DNA of 64,000 bases from DAISJM01 sp036821485 (GTDB lineage: Bacteria; Verrucomicrobiota; Kiritimatiellia; CAIQIC01; JAGNIJ01), in the NCBI GenBank assembly GCA_036821485.1, contig DAISJM010000006.1:51583-115582 (forward strand), in the 5' to 3' direction. A model generated the notes under the pieces. It was not told where the DNA came from. It ran no database searches and saw nothing but the letters and a program-made list of their open reading frames with translations. Position 1 is the stretch's first letter. The number at the start of each line of letters is the position of its first letter. Made by a program: the position numbers and the translations under genes. This document shows positions 10,001 to 18,089 of this stretch, piece after piece.

Positions 10001-10312
10001 GTCCTGCATGTCAATGCAGGGCTTGGAGACCTCGATCTCGTCCAACGTCTGGACGGTCTTCAACTCGATGAACCGGGCGCCACATAGCCAAGCCGCGATG
10101 ATATTCTGGGCCATCTGGGAATGTGGACCAGCCGCTACGCCAAACGGCGTCTCCAGGTCCTGCCCATACAAGCAGGTGCGGATCGGGTCATCCGGCAACG
10201 GACGGAAAAACAGCTCGCGCGGAATGCCAAAAATGGAGCCTGCCCCCTCCAGTTCCGAGAAGACCCACGATGCAAGTTGCTCCATCGAGACAGGCTGGAA
10301 TCTATCCGACAC
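7034..10312 (-). CDS. ygfK: YgfK-type iron-sulfur flavoprotein (putative selenate reductase subunit)
   Basis: This 1092-residue protein has the multidomain layout of E. coli YgfK. Residues 1-440 form a dihydroorotate-dehydrogenase-like barrel (SIFGIPRELFF, TPFGVAAGP). A GltD-type [Fe-S] domain follows (CIKAPCTDECPVDQ at ~439). Next come an FAD fold (VAVIGGGPCGLSVG at ~533), an NAD(P) fold (GVIGGGDVAMDCARSAQRL) and two ferredoxin clusters (CLDCNVMCSLCASVC; CNECGNCVTFCP). YgfK is annotated as a selenate reductase subunit and occurs in anaerobic purine/urate degradation clusters. None of the usual partners (ssnA, ygeX, hyuA, xdhD) is nearby. GTG 10312 is preferred over a start at 10402 because GGGGAGGA lies 6 nt upstream and family proteins begin here. 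Substrate is uncertain. Confidence 0.85.
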   Translation of the reverse strand: MSDRFQPVSMEQLASWVFSELEGAGSIFGIPRELFFRPLPDDPIRTCLYGQDLETPFGVAAGPHSQMAQNIIAAWLCGARFIELKTVQTLDEIEVSKPCIDMQDEGYNCEWSQELKVDQSFDEYVRAWVLIHALHRKLGLPGRRPGMIFNVSVGYNMEGILKPNMQGYLRRIADAGDLLKQHIATVAKYVPGIDDGSIPARLSDNVTLSTMHGCPPDEIEKISAYLITEWGFHTNVKLNPTLLGPEMLRRILNEDLGFREVHVPDEAFGHDLKYADAVPMLRRLQDVAKRKGVCFGVKLSNTLEVENRRDVFPKKEKMMYMSGRPLHAVTVNLAAKLAEEFGGQLAMSFSAGADAFNVADLLACGMKTITVCSDILKTGGYLRLRQYVERARAAGIPAPDGALAHLKAYADAVRKSSRYANALDAQRTKTSRELGLFDCIKAPCTDECPVDQKVPQYMNCVREGRFEDAIEITRGDNPLPTILGRACNHLCEKVCIRTHLDEPLAIREMKRFIMSQEKKLHHRAKDVARGVKVAVIGGGPCGLSVGYFLAQAGYKVTVLEAREYPGGMVAGTIPAYRASQAAIDQDMAILRELGVEILTGKRAGRDFTLESLKKDGFKYTAIAAGAQQGKTLGIEGEQSIGVIDALDFLRSVREHKPMPLGERIGVIGGGDVAMDCARSAQRLTGRKATIIYRRTIDQMPAELEEIEGALEEGVEIRELLKPLRVISSGGRMTGLECLRMKLGDRDSSGRRKPVDIPGSETVVPVDTLIVAISQEPLLDFLGEAKLARAKNGFIQVDRATMETSIANVFAGGDIMQDGPSSIVKALGDGRRIAMSIRRKEEGPGTLPADDAGTKGADVVDLKRRRAWRQYRVEVPELPPEKRTRFDEVLLTLSEDEAQREAARCLDCNVMCSLCASVCPNLAIQTYRTQAFEATLPKIHIKSGALSATDGEKFRVGQSFQVAVLTDFCNECGNCVTFCPTAGRPYKDKPRLYLQRSEFEAETDNAFMLFRHAGTWSIVGRFGGATHELVLDDELVYSAPQFHVRLDPVTLKVRKGVPVGAGADGKEFSLRPCAEMLVLARGIRSSLSHLPTG

Positions 10313-10573
10313 GTTCCGTCCTCCCCTGCGGGTAATGATAACGAAGCCTCGCCGGTACCCGCCACCGCATTTTTCCGCTGAACGGTTCGCGACGCGGTAC
10401 AAGGCGCGCTGGTATCGTACCCACCTCCAGTGACCCCGTTAACCCTGTCCCCGCCATCGTGTAGGAATGGTCCTACACGGTTTGCGTGCAGTTTCTTGCA
10501 GACAACTAGGGCGCCCGTTGTCAGTATAAGCCCGGTTGTCGTTGTGGGCGACGACCTTGCAAGGAGGGTTTTC

Positions 10574-12100
10574 ATGGAGAGGGCCTTAACTCCCGGGTGG
10601 GAGGAGCGCCGTTGTTTGGATTTGTCCAACAACCGGGCATTTCGAGCAAACAGGATGCTGCGGTGCGTCCTGCTCTTCTTGTTGGCGCTGTCCACCAGCG
10701 CCTTCGCCGAAACCTATCATGCCAAGATCGGTGTATGGGCGTCCGAAGGCCCCGAAGCCACACAGGACCGCTGGGGCATGACGGTGCAGTATTTGAATGA
10801 CACCGTCTCCGACACCACGTTCGTCCTCGTACCCCTTGGCTACGACGACCTGATCAACCAGGTCGACCGGCGCGCGCTTGATTTCGTCATCGTCGATCCC
10901 GGCCTCGAAGTGAAACTGGAAATCCGTCATGGCACGGAGGCCATCGCGACGCTCCAGAATACGTTCAAGGGAAATGCCTACGCCCTCGCCGGAGCAACGG
11001 TGTTCTGTCGCGCCGATCACTCCGGCCTGCTCACCGCCTCAGATCTCAAAGGCAAGTCTCTCGGCAGCACATCGGAACGCTCCATGGAGGAATGGGTGTC
11101 GGTCCTGCGCGAGTTGCGCGCAAACGGCATCGACCCCGCCGGGGATATCAAGCCGCCCATGTTCCTTAACCGTGCCGAAACCGTGGTGGCCAATGTCCTG
11201 AACGGCTCGCTCGATGTCGGCTGCGTCCGCTCCGGGACGCTGGAAGCGATGGCCGCAGCACAGAAACTCGACATGTCCGCCGTGCGCGTAATCTCGTTGA
11301 ATGATGACACGGGAAATGAACACCTGCCCGTCGCCGTGAGCACACGTCTTTATCCCGAATGGTATTTCGCCGCCTGCGAACGGGTCCCCGACGACACCGC
11401 CAAACGTGTCGCCGCGGCCCTGCTCACCATGTCGGGCAAGTTCCCCGAAGTGGTCGACCGCCCCCACCTGCTCGGATGGACATCGCCCCGCTCCAATATC
11501 GCAGTGCACGAGGCCTTCAAGGAATTGCGCCTGCCTCCTTACGAGCACTTTGGCGAGATATCCTTCATCGCGGTCGCGCGACAATACATGTACTGGTTCA
11601 TCACGGCCGGCGCAACAATCGTGGTCATGCTGTTCGCGATCCTGTATGTCACAGCGCTCAACCGCGCGTTGTTCGCCGAAATCGCGGAACGCAAGCGCGC
11701 CGAAGCCGCCCTGCGGGAAAGTGTTGCTCGTTTTGAAAATATCGCCTCCTGCTCGGCCGACTGGATCTGGGAAACAGACGCGGACGGGCGCTATACGTAT
11801 TCGAGCACCATTGTGCTGGCGATGCTGGGCTACACAGCCGACGAGGTCGTCGGCAAACACCACGCAGATCTCTTTGCCAGGGCGGAACGCGAACGACTTC
11901 AGGCCGAGGGCCAGTTGGCCCTGGGAGCCGGCGCGCGGCTATTCCGCGAGCGCTATCGCCTGCTGACCAAGGATGGCCGCGTGGTGATCCACGAGACCAC
12001 AGCAGAGCCGGTGATCAACGGCGACGGGCAATGCGTGGGCTACCGCGGTGTGAACCGGGATGTAACATCGCAGGTTCGCTTTGTGCGCCTGCGGCAATAG
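10574..12100 (+). CDS. PhnD-like periplasmic sensor with transmembrane helix and cytoplasmic PAS domain
   Basis: This 508-residue protein starts at ATG 10574, which has a strong AAGGAGGG 6 nt upstream; an alternative is ATG 10655 at the signal sequence. After the signal sequence (residues ~28-46) there is a PhnD/phosphonate-binding-like domain (HAKIGVWASEGPE, YDDLINQVDRRALDFVIVDP, STRLYPEWYFA), then a transmembrane helix (WFITAGATIVVMLFAILYV). A short linker leads to one PAS/PAC domain (ENIASCSADWIWETDADGRY) ending about 10 residues before the stop. There is no kinase, cyclase or other output domain, so it must signal through a partner, probably the kinase at 14077. It heads a four-gene signalling cluster. 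The 261-nt gap before it shows no gene. Confidence 0.78.
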   Translation: MERALTPGWEERRCLDLSNNRAFRANRMLRCVLLFLLALSTSAFAETYHAKIGVWASEGPEATQDRWGMTVQYLNDTVSDTTFVLVPLGYDDLINQVDRRALDFVIVDPGLEVKLEIRHGTEAIATLQNTFKGNAYALAGATVFCRADHSGLLTASDLKGKSLGSTSERSMEEWVSVLRELRANGIDPAGDIKPPMFLNRAETVVANVLNGSLDVGCVRSGTLEAMAAAQKLDMSAVRVISLNDDTGNEHLPVAVSTRLYPEWYFAACERVPDDTAKRVAAALLTMSGKFPEVVDRPHLLGWTSPRSNIAVHEAFKELRLPPYEHFGEISFIAVARQYMYWFITAGATIVVMLFAILYVTALNRALFAEIAERKRAEAALRESVARFENIASCSADWIWETDADGRYTYSSTIVLAMLGYTADEVVGKHHADLFARAERERLQAEGQLALGAGARLFRERYRLLTKDGRVVIHETTAEPVINGDGQCVGYRGVNRDVTSQVRFVRLRQ

Positions 12101-12163
12101 GCCTCTGCACCCGCCCATGAACGAAGTGCAGACGCGGACTTCCTTTCGCTTCCGTGGTTCCGC

Positions 12164-12169
12164 TATAAT
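12164..12169 (+). promoter_or_regulatory. Candidate -10 element close to a GTG start
   Basis: A perfect TATAAT lies 12 nt before the GTG start at 12182. There is no good -35 hexamer at standard spacing. If used, the transcript would begin about 6 nt before the start codon, giving an almost leaderless mRNA; no ribosome binding site is visible. Confidence 0.35.
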
Positions 12170-12181
12170 ACTGGACGCCCC

Positions 12182-14080
12182 GTGAAAGCTGCCACGAACA
12201 AAACCAGGCAGGTTCGCATCCTGCTGATGGAGGACGACGGCACGGTCGCCCACCTCATCCAGCTTCATCTCCAAAGCCGCGGCTACGCCGTCGACCTGGC
12301 CTTCGATGGACGCAAGGGGCTCGACCAATATGCCGCCGGCAAACACGACATCCTTGTCATCGATCAGCGCATGCCGGTCATGTCCGGACTGGACGTGATC
12401 CGGGAACTGCGGAACAAACCACCCCTGCCGCCCATTCTCATGATTTCCGCGCTGGGTAGCGAAGAGGTCGCCGTCGAGGCGCTCAAGCTCGGCGCCCTCG
12501 ACTACGTAATCAAAGACCCTTACGCGCGATTCCTTGAATCGCTCCCGCTCATCATCGAGGATGCGCTCAAGCGCCACCGCCAGGCATCGGAACTCCAGCA
12601 CGCCACCGAAGAACGGAATCGCTGGCTGCACGAACTCAAGCAACGCGTGAAGGAGCTTGGCTGTCTCTACGGCCTCGAGAAGCTCTTTGCCTCGGCGGGG
12701 GACGATCTGGGCCCGGTACTCGAGGAAATCGCCAACATCATTCCCCACGCGTGCCGTTACGAAGCCATCTGCTGTACGCGCCTCCATATCCGCAACCGCG
12801 AGTACCGCTCTGCGAATTACATCGAAACGCCGTGGCATCAGGAGTTCCCCATCAAGGAGTTCGGCACCGTCATCGGCGCACTCGACATCGGATTCCGCGA
12901 ACGGCCGCCGGTGCCGGACCACGAACTGTTCTCACCCGAGGAACGCGAACTGCTGCACGCCATCTCCGAACGGCTTGGCCAGTTCTTTGACCGCTGGCGC
13001 TCCCTGACTGAACTGAAACAGAGTAATGCAGAACTCCGCAAGTTGACCCGCGCGGTGGAACAAAGCCCTGCGGGCGTCATGGTCACCGATGCACAAGGCC
13101 TCATCGAGTACGTCAATCCCAGCTTTACCACCATGACCGGATTTACGCAGGAAGAAATCCTTGGCCAGACCCCCCGCATGCTTAAATCCGGCGAACGAAG
13201 CATCGAGGAATATCGCGAACTGTGGGAAACGATCACCGCCGGTCGCGAATGGCGCGGCGAGTTTCACAACCGGCGCAAGGGCGGCGACCTCTATTGGGAC
13301 TACTCCATCATTGCACCGATCCTGAATGACCGCGGCGAGATCACGCATTTCGTCGCGATGAAAGAGGACATCACCAGTCGCAAACAGGCTGAGCAGCTCC
13401 AAGGCGTTGTGCTGAACCTCTCGGCGAGACTTGCGGGTTGTCCGACCGAGGACGAGATTTCCCGCCTCGTCGTGGAAGGCATCCGCGAGCAGATGGGCAT
13501 AGACCGTGTCGGGCTCTTCCTTGGCGATCCTGCGAATCCCCCCTTCCGCGGCACGTACGGTACGGACATGCAGGGCAGGACCACCGACGAGCACAACCAC
13601 GTGTGGGACATTGGCTATGAACGCGACGTCGCTGATCTCTTCGAAGGTGAAGCCTACAAAACCGGCCTCCCCTTGGGGAACCCCGATGCCCAGCCCGGCG
13701 AGGAAAATCTTTCCACCACGCTCGTTGCCCTGCGCCAGGCAGGCTTGATCTTCGGCGTGATCAGCATCGATAATCGCATCTCGCGTCGACCCATCACCCG
13801 CACGCAGATCGTACACATCGCGCTGCTCGCCGAAGTCCTGGGCAACACCCTGCAGGTTGCGCGCGCACGCGAAGCGTTGCGCGCTTCGATCGAGGAAGTG
13901 CGCCGCGCCAACGATGAACTCGAGGCGTTCAACCGCGCCATGGTGGGACGCGAGAACCGGGTGATTGAAATGAAGGAGGAAATCAACCAGTTGCTGGTGG
14001 AACTCGGTCGCGAACCCAAATTCCCGGTCGTCTGGAAGCAGGCCGGGACCGACGTGAATGACCAACCCGGACCCGGATGA
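12182..14080 (+). CDS. Response-regulator/PAS/GAF multidomain signalling protein
   Basis: The 632-residue protein begins with a receiver domain (residues ~11-125; RILLMEDDG, phosphoacceptor Asp61 in VIDQRMPVMSG, Lys in YVIKDP). It continues with a GAF-like domain (~155-280), a PAS/PAC domain (~283-400; AVEQSPAGVMVTDAQGLIEY), a second GAF-like domain (~402-570) and a C-terminal coiled coil. It has no histidine kinase or GGDEF region, so it is probably an intermediate of a phosphorelay. Its stop overlaps the start of the kinase gene by 4 nt, indicating translational coupling. GTG 12182 has no Shine-Dalgarno sequence. Confidence 0.85.
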   Translation: MKAATNKTRQVRILLMEDDGTVAHLIQLHLQSRGYAVDLAFDGRKGLDQYAAGKHDILVIDQRMPVMSGLDVIRELRNKPPLPPILMISALGSEEVAVEALKLGALDYVIKDPYARFLESLPLIIEDALKRHRQASELQHATEERNRWLHELKQRVKELGCLYGLEKLFASAGDDLGPVLEEIANIIPHACRYEAICCTRLHIRNREYRSANYIETPWHQEFPIKEFGTVIGALDIGFRERPPVPDHELFSPEERELLHAISERLGQFFDRWRSLTELKQSNAELRKLTRAVEQSPAGVMVTDAQGLIEYVNPSFTTMTGFTQEEILGQTPRMLKSGERSIEEYRELWETITAGREWRGEFHNRRKGGDLYWDYSIIAPILNDRGEITHFVAMKEDITSRKQAEQLQGVVLNLSARLAGCPTEDEISRLVVEGIREQMGIDRVGLFLGDPANPPFRGTYGTDMQGRTTDEHNHVWDIGYERDVADLFEGEAYKTGLPLGNPDAQPGEENLSTTLVALRQAGLIFGVISIDNRISRRPITRTQIVHIALLAEVLGNTLQVARAREALRASIEEVRRANDELEAFNRAMVGRENRVIEMKEEINQLLVELGREPKFPVVWKQAGTDVNDQPGPG

Positions 14081-16017
14081 CCATGCCCGACACACGCCCC
14101 ATCATAGTACGCGGCTCCGACACGCGGGCGTTGAAGGACTACGCCACCGAGCACGTCGAACTGGCGTGGATCTCGCCTTTCCGGAAGTACGCCCCGGCCG
14201 TGCTCGTGCTTTGCGTTGCCGCACTCCTGGCCGTGGCCGTCCTGCTGCCCCTGTGGGCCATGCCCGAATGCGCCCCCACCTTGACGGCCAAGCTCCTGCT
14301 CGTCCTCGTCTACGCCGCGCTCGCGGCCCTCGGCGGCTACCTCTTTATCACGGCCAACGCCCTTGAGCAGGCTCATCAGCGTGATGTGGAAAGCACTCGC
14401 GAACTTTCGGGTATCAGCGAGCGGCTGGACATCACGCTCCGCAGCATCGGCGATGGCGTGATCTCCACCGACGTGGACGGCAAGGTTACCCTGATGAACG
14501 ACGTGGCAATCGACATGACTGGCTGGCCTGCCGATCGCGCCCACGCCACAAAGGCTTCCGAGGTGTTCCACATCATCAACGAGAAAACCCACACGCTCCA
14601 GCCCGACCCATCGCGCTACGTGCTGTCGTCCGGCCGCCGCATCCGCGAAGAAACGCAGGCCCTGCTCATCTCGCGCGACGGCACCGAGCACCCCATTGCC
14701 TACAATGCCGCGCCGATCCTCGACAGCGAAGGCTGGCTCATGGGCGCCGTGATCGTATTTCACGACGTGACGGAACTCCGCGAGGTCCAGCGCCAGCGCG
14801 AAGAGCTGATTGGCGAGCTCTCGCAGACCAATGAGCGGCTGAAGGAAGAAATCGGCAAACGCGAAGCCGGCCGCCGCGCCGCGCTGAGCCTGATGCAGGA
14901 TGCGCAACTGGCACAGGCCGAGCTGCGCGAGAGCGAGGAGCGCCTCCGCGTGCTGTTCGAGGGCATCGATGACGCACTCTTTGTCCTCGATGGCGCGGGC
15001 ACCATTCTCGACAGCAACCAGGCAGCCTGCACCTCTCTCGGTTACACCCGCAAGGAACTGCTGGGCATGACGCTGCGCGAGATCGAACAGGCTGACGGCG
15101 CCAGCGGCCCCGAACGGCTGTACCAGGCGCGCGATGGCCGCATCATCCCGGTTCATGTCCACGTCTCCAACATCCGCTACCGCAACCAGCCTGCCGTGCT
15201 GACGGTCGCGCGCGACATCGCCGAACTGCGACAGATCGAGGACGAACTGCGGTCCAGCAACGAACAACTCCGCGAAAGCAACGCCGCACTCGAGGAGTAT
15301 GCCCGCGTCGCCTCACACGATCTCCAGGAACCGCTGCGCAAGATCGAGAGCTTCGTACAGGTCCTGATCGAGGACTACGCCGACCGTTTCGACCCCAAGG
15401 GCCGGAACTACCTCGACATCATGGTCGACGCCGCCCGACGAATGCGACGGCTCATTCGCGATGTACTGGCGTTCTCCCGGGCCGGCACCGCCGAGCAACC
15501 GCTCGCGCCTGTGGACCTCGACAGCGTGGCCAAAATAGCCATCGACAACCTGTCCGAACGCATCCAGGAGAAAGCCGCCAAGGTCATCGTGAGCCCCCTG
15601 CCCACCGTGATCGCCGATGAGACGCAGATGATTCAGTTGTTCCAGAATCTCATCGGCAATGGGCTGAAGTTCAACAAACATGCAGAGCCTACCATCCGGG
15701 TCACGACCAAGGACGAACATCAATACTGGCGCATTGCCGTCGCCGACAATGGCATCGGTATGCGATCCACCGAGAGCCATCTGCTTTTCGCGCCGTTCAA
15801 GCGGCTCCACACCCAGCAGGAGTACGAGGGCACCGGTATCGGCCTCGCCATCTGCCGACGCATCGTCGCCCGCCACGGAGGCCAGATCGGTCTCGAGTCG
15901 GAACTCGGCAAGGGCAGCACCTTCTGGTTCACCTTGCCGAAACGCACGGACACAAGAATTGAAGCAGACGAACCAACACCGGGCCCGGCGGGCCGGAAAA
16001 AAGGGAGACCATCATGA
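14077..16017 (+). CDS. Membrane PAS sensor histidine kinase
   Basis: This 646-residue protein has two transmembrane helices (~40-61 and ~69-92) with almost no periplasmic loop. Two PAS domains follow (~110-230, ITLRSIGDGVISTDVDG; ~285-385, LFEGIDDALFVLDGAG), separated by a coiled coil. The kinase core has a phytochrome-type H-box (VASHDLQEPLRKIE, His414), an N-box (NLIGNGLKFN), a G1 box (VADNGIGM) and a G2 box (EGTGIGLAICRRIV). It overlaps its neighbours on both sides by 4 nt. With no sizeable outer sensor of its own, it may take its signal from the PhnD-like protein upstream and phosphorylate the receiver at 16014. Confidence 0.92.
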   Translation: MTMPDTRPIIVRGSDTRALKDYATEHVELAWISPFRKYAPAVLVLCVAALLAVAVLLPLWAMPECAPTLTAKLLLVLVYAALAALGGYLFITANALEQAHQRDVESTRELSGISERLDITLRSIGDGVISTDVDGKVTLMNDVAIDMTGWPADRAHATKASEVFHIINEKTHTLQPDPSRYVLSSGRRIREETQALLISRDGTEHPIAYNAAPILDSEGWLMGAVIVFHDVTELREVQRQREELIGELSQTNERLKEEIGKREAGRRAALSLMQDAQLAQAELRESEERLRVLFEGIDDALFVLDGAGTILDSNQAACTSLGYTRKELLGMTLREIEQADGASGPERLYQARDGRIIPVHVHVSNIRYRNQPAVLTVARDIAELRQIEDELRSSNEQLRESNAALEEYARVASHDLQEPLRKIESFVQVLIEDYADRFDPKGRNYLDIMVDAARRMRRLIRDVLAFSRAGTAEQPLAPVDLDSVAKIAIDNLSERIQEKAAKVIVSPLPTVIADETQMIQLFQNLIGNGLKFNKHAEPTIRVTTKDEHQYWRIAVADNGIGMRSTESHLLFAPFKRLHTQQEYEGTGIGLAICRRIVARHGGQIGLESELGKGSTFWFTLPKRTDTRIEADEPTPGPAGRKKGRPS

Positions 16018-16460
16018 CGCGGATCAACGTTGAGCCCATCCATATTCTGCTGGTCGAAGACGACGAAGCGGACATCCTCCTCGCCCAGCGTGCCTTCGAA
16101 CGCGCCAACATATGGAACAAGATAGACGTGGTCCGCAACGGACAGGAGGCGCTCGATTTTCTCGACAACCAGAACGCCTATGCCGACAAGGCCAAGTACC
16201 CCAAGCCCGGCGTGATCCTGCTGGACCTCAACCTGCCCGGCATCGACGGCCGCGAGGTGCTCAACCGCGTCTCGAGCGACCCTGAACTGAAGTCCATCCC
16301 CGTGGTCATTGTCAGCACGTCCGACTATGAGAGGGACATCGAGCACGGTCGCGCACACGGCGTGGAACATTACATCATCAAGCCGATCCAAGTGGATAAC
16401 ATCATGGAAACGTGCTCCGCGATCCGCGGCTTCCGCATTATCCTCGGCAACGTGGTCTGA
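16014..16460 (+). CDS. Single-domain response regulator (Rcp1/CheY-like)
   Basis: This 148-residue protein is a lone receiver domain (IHILLVEDDEADILLAQRAF; phosphoacceptor Asp71 in ILLDLNLPGIDG; conserved Ser/Thr in VIVSTSD and Lys in YIIKPIQ). The insertion around DNQNAYADKAKYPKPG is typical of Rcp1-type regulators that pair with phytochrome-like kinases. That fits the SHDLQEPLRKI H-box of the kinase directly upstream, whose stop overlaps this ATG by 4 nt. There is no DNA-binding domain, so output goes through protein contact or phosphotransfer. Confidence 0.93.
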   Translation: MTRINVEPIHILLVEDDEADILLAQRAFERANIWNKIDVVRNGQEALDFLDNQNAYADKAKYPKPGVILLDLNLPGIDGREVLNRVSSDPELKSIPVVIVSTSDYERDIEHGRAHGVEHYIIKPIQVDNIMETCSAIRGFRIILGNVV

Positions 16461-16520
16461 CCGGCGCAGAAATTACGTCCCGCCGTTGGCAATCGTGCCC
16501 CGCCGGGGTAAACTGGCCGC

Positions 16521-18011
16521 ATGCAACCTGCGGTCTTCAGTCCCCTGAACTACGCGATTCTCTTCGCATACATGGCCGGCATGCTGGCGATCGGCTGGAT
16601 CTTCGCCGGTCGACAGAAAACTACCGAGGAGTATTTCCTCGCCGGCCGACGCATGCCGTGGCTCATCGTCGCCATGAGCATGTTCGCCTCGCTGACGAGC
16701 GCGGTGACCTACATGGGTCTGCCCGCAGCCGCCTTCACCGAGAATATCTCGCTCATCGTCGTTTGCATCATCAGCCCGCTTGTTGCCCCTGTGCTGATCT
16801 TCGTCTTCTATCCCGTCTTCTGCCGGCTCCGCGTCACCACATCCTATGAGTACATCGGCCTGCGCTTCGGCAGGCCCGCCCGTTTCGCCGTGTCCGCTCT
16901 CTTCATCCTCGCGCGACTCGGCTGGCTCGGCACCGTCATCTACGCACCCGCCGTCGCCCTCTCCGTCGTCACCGGCCTGCCCCTTTGGTCCGCCATCCTC
17001 CTGATGGGCCTCATCGCCACCGCCTACACCGTTCTCGGCGGCATCACTGCCGATATCTGGACCGACGTGGTCCAGTTCATCATCATGGTCGTCGGCGCGG
17101 CCTGGCTCGCCACCACCCTCCTCACGCGCGTACCCGGCGGCCTCCACGGCATCCTCACGGCCGCGGGCGAGGCCGGACGCCTCCACGTGTTCAACACCCG
17201 GCTCAGCCTCTTCGAGATGAGCGGATGGATGGTGGCCGTCGCATTCTTCTTCCAACTCATGCAGGATTACGGCACCGACCAAACCACCGTGCAACGCCTC
17301 ATGACCACCTCCGATTTCCGGGGCGTCGTCAAGGCCATCCTCTTCAACGCGGCCACCGATTTCGTGCTCATCGGCCTGCTGCTCTTCCTCGGCATCGGCA
17401 TGTTCGCCTACTACGCCGCGTTCCCGAATTTGCTCCCGCCCGGAACCGCGGGCGATCGGGTCCTGCCTTACTACATCATCCACGCCCTGCCCAACGGCGT
17501 GTCCGGTCTTCTCGTCACCGCGATCTTTGCAGCGGCCATGTCGAGCATGGACTCCGGCATCAGTTCGCTGTCGACCGTCGTCGTCAACGACTTCGTCCGT
17601 CCGCTGCGCCGCGTCGCCCGGCCCGACACCCACGACCTCAACCTGGCCCGCCTGCTGACCTTCGTCCTCGGCGCGCTCGCCACCGGCATCGCGTTCTTCG
17701 TGTCGTCGTTCGAGCACGTCATCCAGGCCTATACCACCATCATCAGCCTCTTCAGCGGCCCCGTGCTTGCGCTCTTCCTGCTGGGCCTTTTCTCGCGCCG
17801 CGCGTCGTTCGCAGCGTGGGTCGTGGGCTGCGCCGTATCCATCCCGAGCACCCTCGTCATTCAGTACGTCGTCAAGGTTCACTGGATCTACTACTTCCCG
17901 TTCGCCTTCGGCGTGACACTGATTTTGGGGCTGCTGGCCACGCTGCTGCTGCCATCCGCACCCGCCGACCCGGCGCTGCTCTTCAGCTTCCGCCGGCCCG
18001 GCCGCCAATAA
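16521..18011 (+). CDS. Sodium:solute symporter (SSS/SLC5 family)
   Basis: This 496-residue integral membrane protein has about 13 hydrophobic helices and the SSS pattern: EEYFLAGRRMPW after the first helix, then SLTSAVTYMGLPAA and a core of QDYGTDQTTVQRLMTT. AAAMSSMDSGISSLSTVVVNDF carries the Ser residues of the sodium site. The family couples inward sodium flow to uptake of sugars, amino acids, vitamins or anions; the substrate cannot be read from sequence. It lies 60 nt after the response regulator gene and may be a target or a passenger of the signalling cluster. It is followed directly by the palindrome pair upstream of ilvD. Confidence 0.9.
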   Translation: MQPAVFSPLNYAILFAYMAGMLAIGWIFAGRQKTTEEYFLAGRRMPWLIVAMSMFASLTSAVTYMGLPAAAFTENISLIVVCIISPLVAPVLIFVFYPVFCRLRVTTSYEYIGLRFGRPARFAVSALFILARLGWLGTVIYAPAVALSVVTGLPLWSAILLMGLIATAYTVLGGITADIWTDVVQFIIMVVGAAWLATTLLTRVPGGLHGILTAAGEAGRLHVFNTRLSLFEMSGWMVAVAFFFQLMQDYGTDQTTVQRLMTTSDFRGVVKAILFNAATDFVLIGLLLFLGIGMFAYYAAFPNLLPPGTAGDRVLPYYIIHALPNGVSGLLVTAIFAAAMSSMDSGISSLSTVVVNDFVRPLRRVARPDTHDLNLARLLTFVLGALATGIAFFVSSFEHVIQAYTTIISLFSGPVLALFLLGLFSRRASFAAWVVGCAVSIPSTLVIQYVVKVHWIYYFPFAFGVTLILGLLATLLLPSAPADPALLFSFRRPGRQ

Positions 18012-18015
18012 AAAA

Positions 18016-18065
18016 GTTTCCAATCCTTGGAAAAATCCGTGTACAGTTTTCCAATCCTTGGAAAA
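18016..18065. repeat. Two palindromes at 31-bp phase upstream of ilvD
   Basis: Two palindromes with centre TCC lie at 18017-18033 (one T short in the left arm) and 18047-18065. On the full 19-bp frame their starts are 18016 and 18047, 31 bp apart with a 12-bp non-conserved spacer. The second ends 24 nt before the ilvD start codon, so the array lies where the promoter or leader must be. It is a candidate operator or a pair of 8-bp RNA hairpins. Confidence 0.8.
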
Positions 18066-18089
18066 AAGACCGTCTGGAAGGAGTTCGTC

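Noticed and set aside
7235..10087. Two long plus-strand frames antisense to ygfK
   Set aside because: ygfK has all flavin and Fe-S motifs in order, and the antisense products show none.
13654..15267. 537-codon minus-strand frame across the receiver protein and histidine kinase genes
   Set aside because: It is antisense to two genes with intact GAF, PAS and kinase motifs; its product is compositionally biased and has no start signal.
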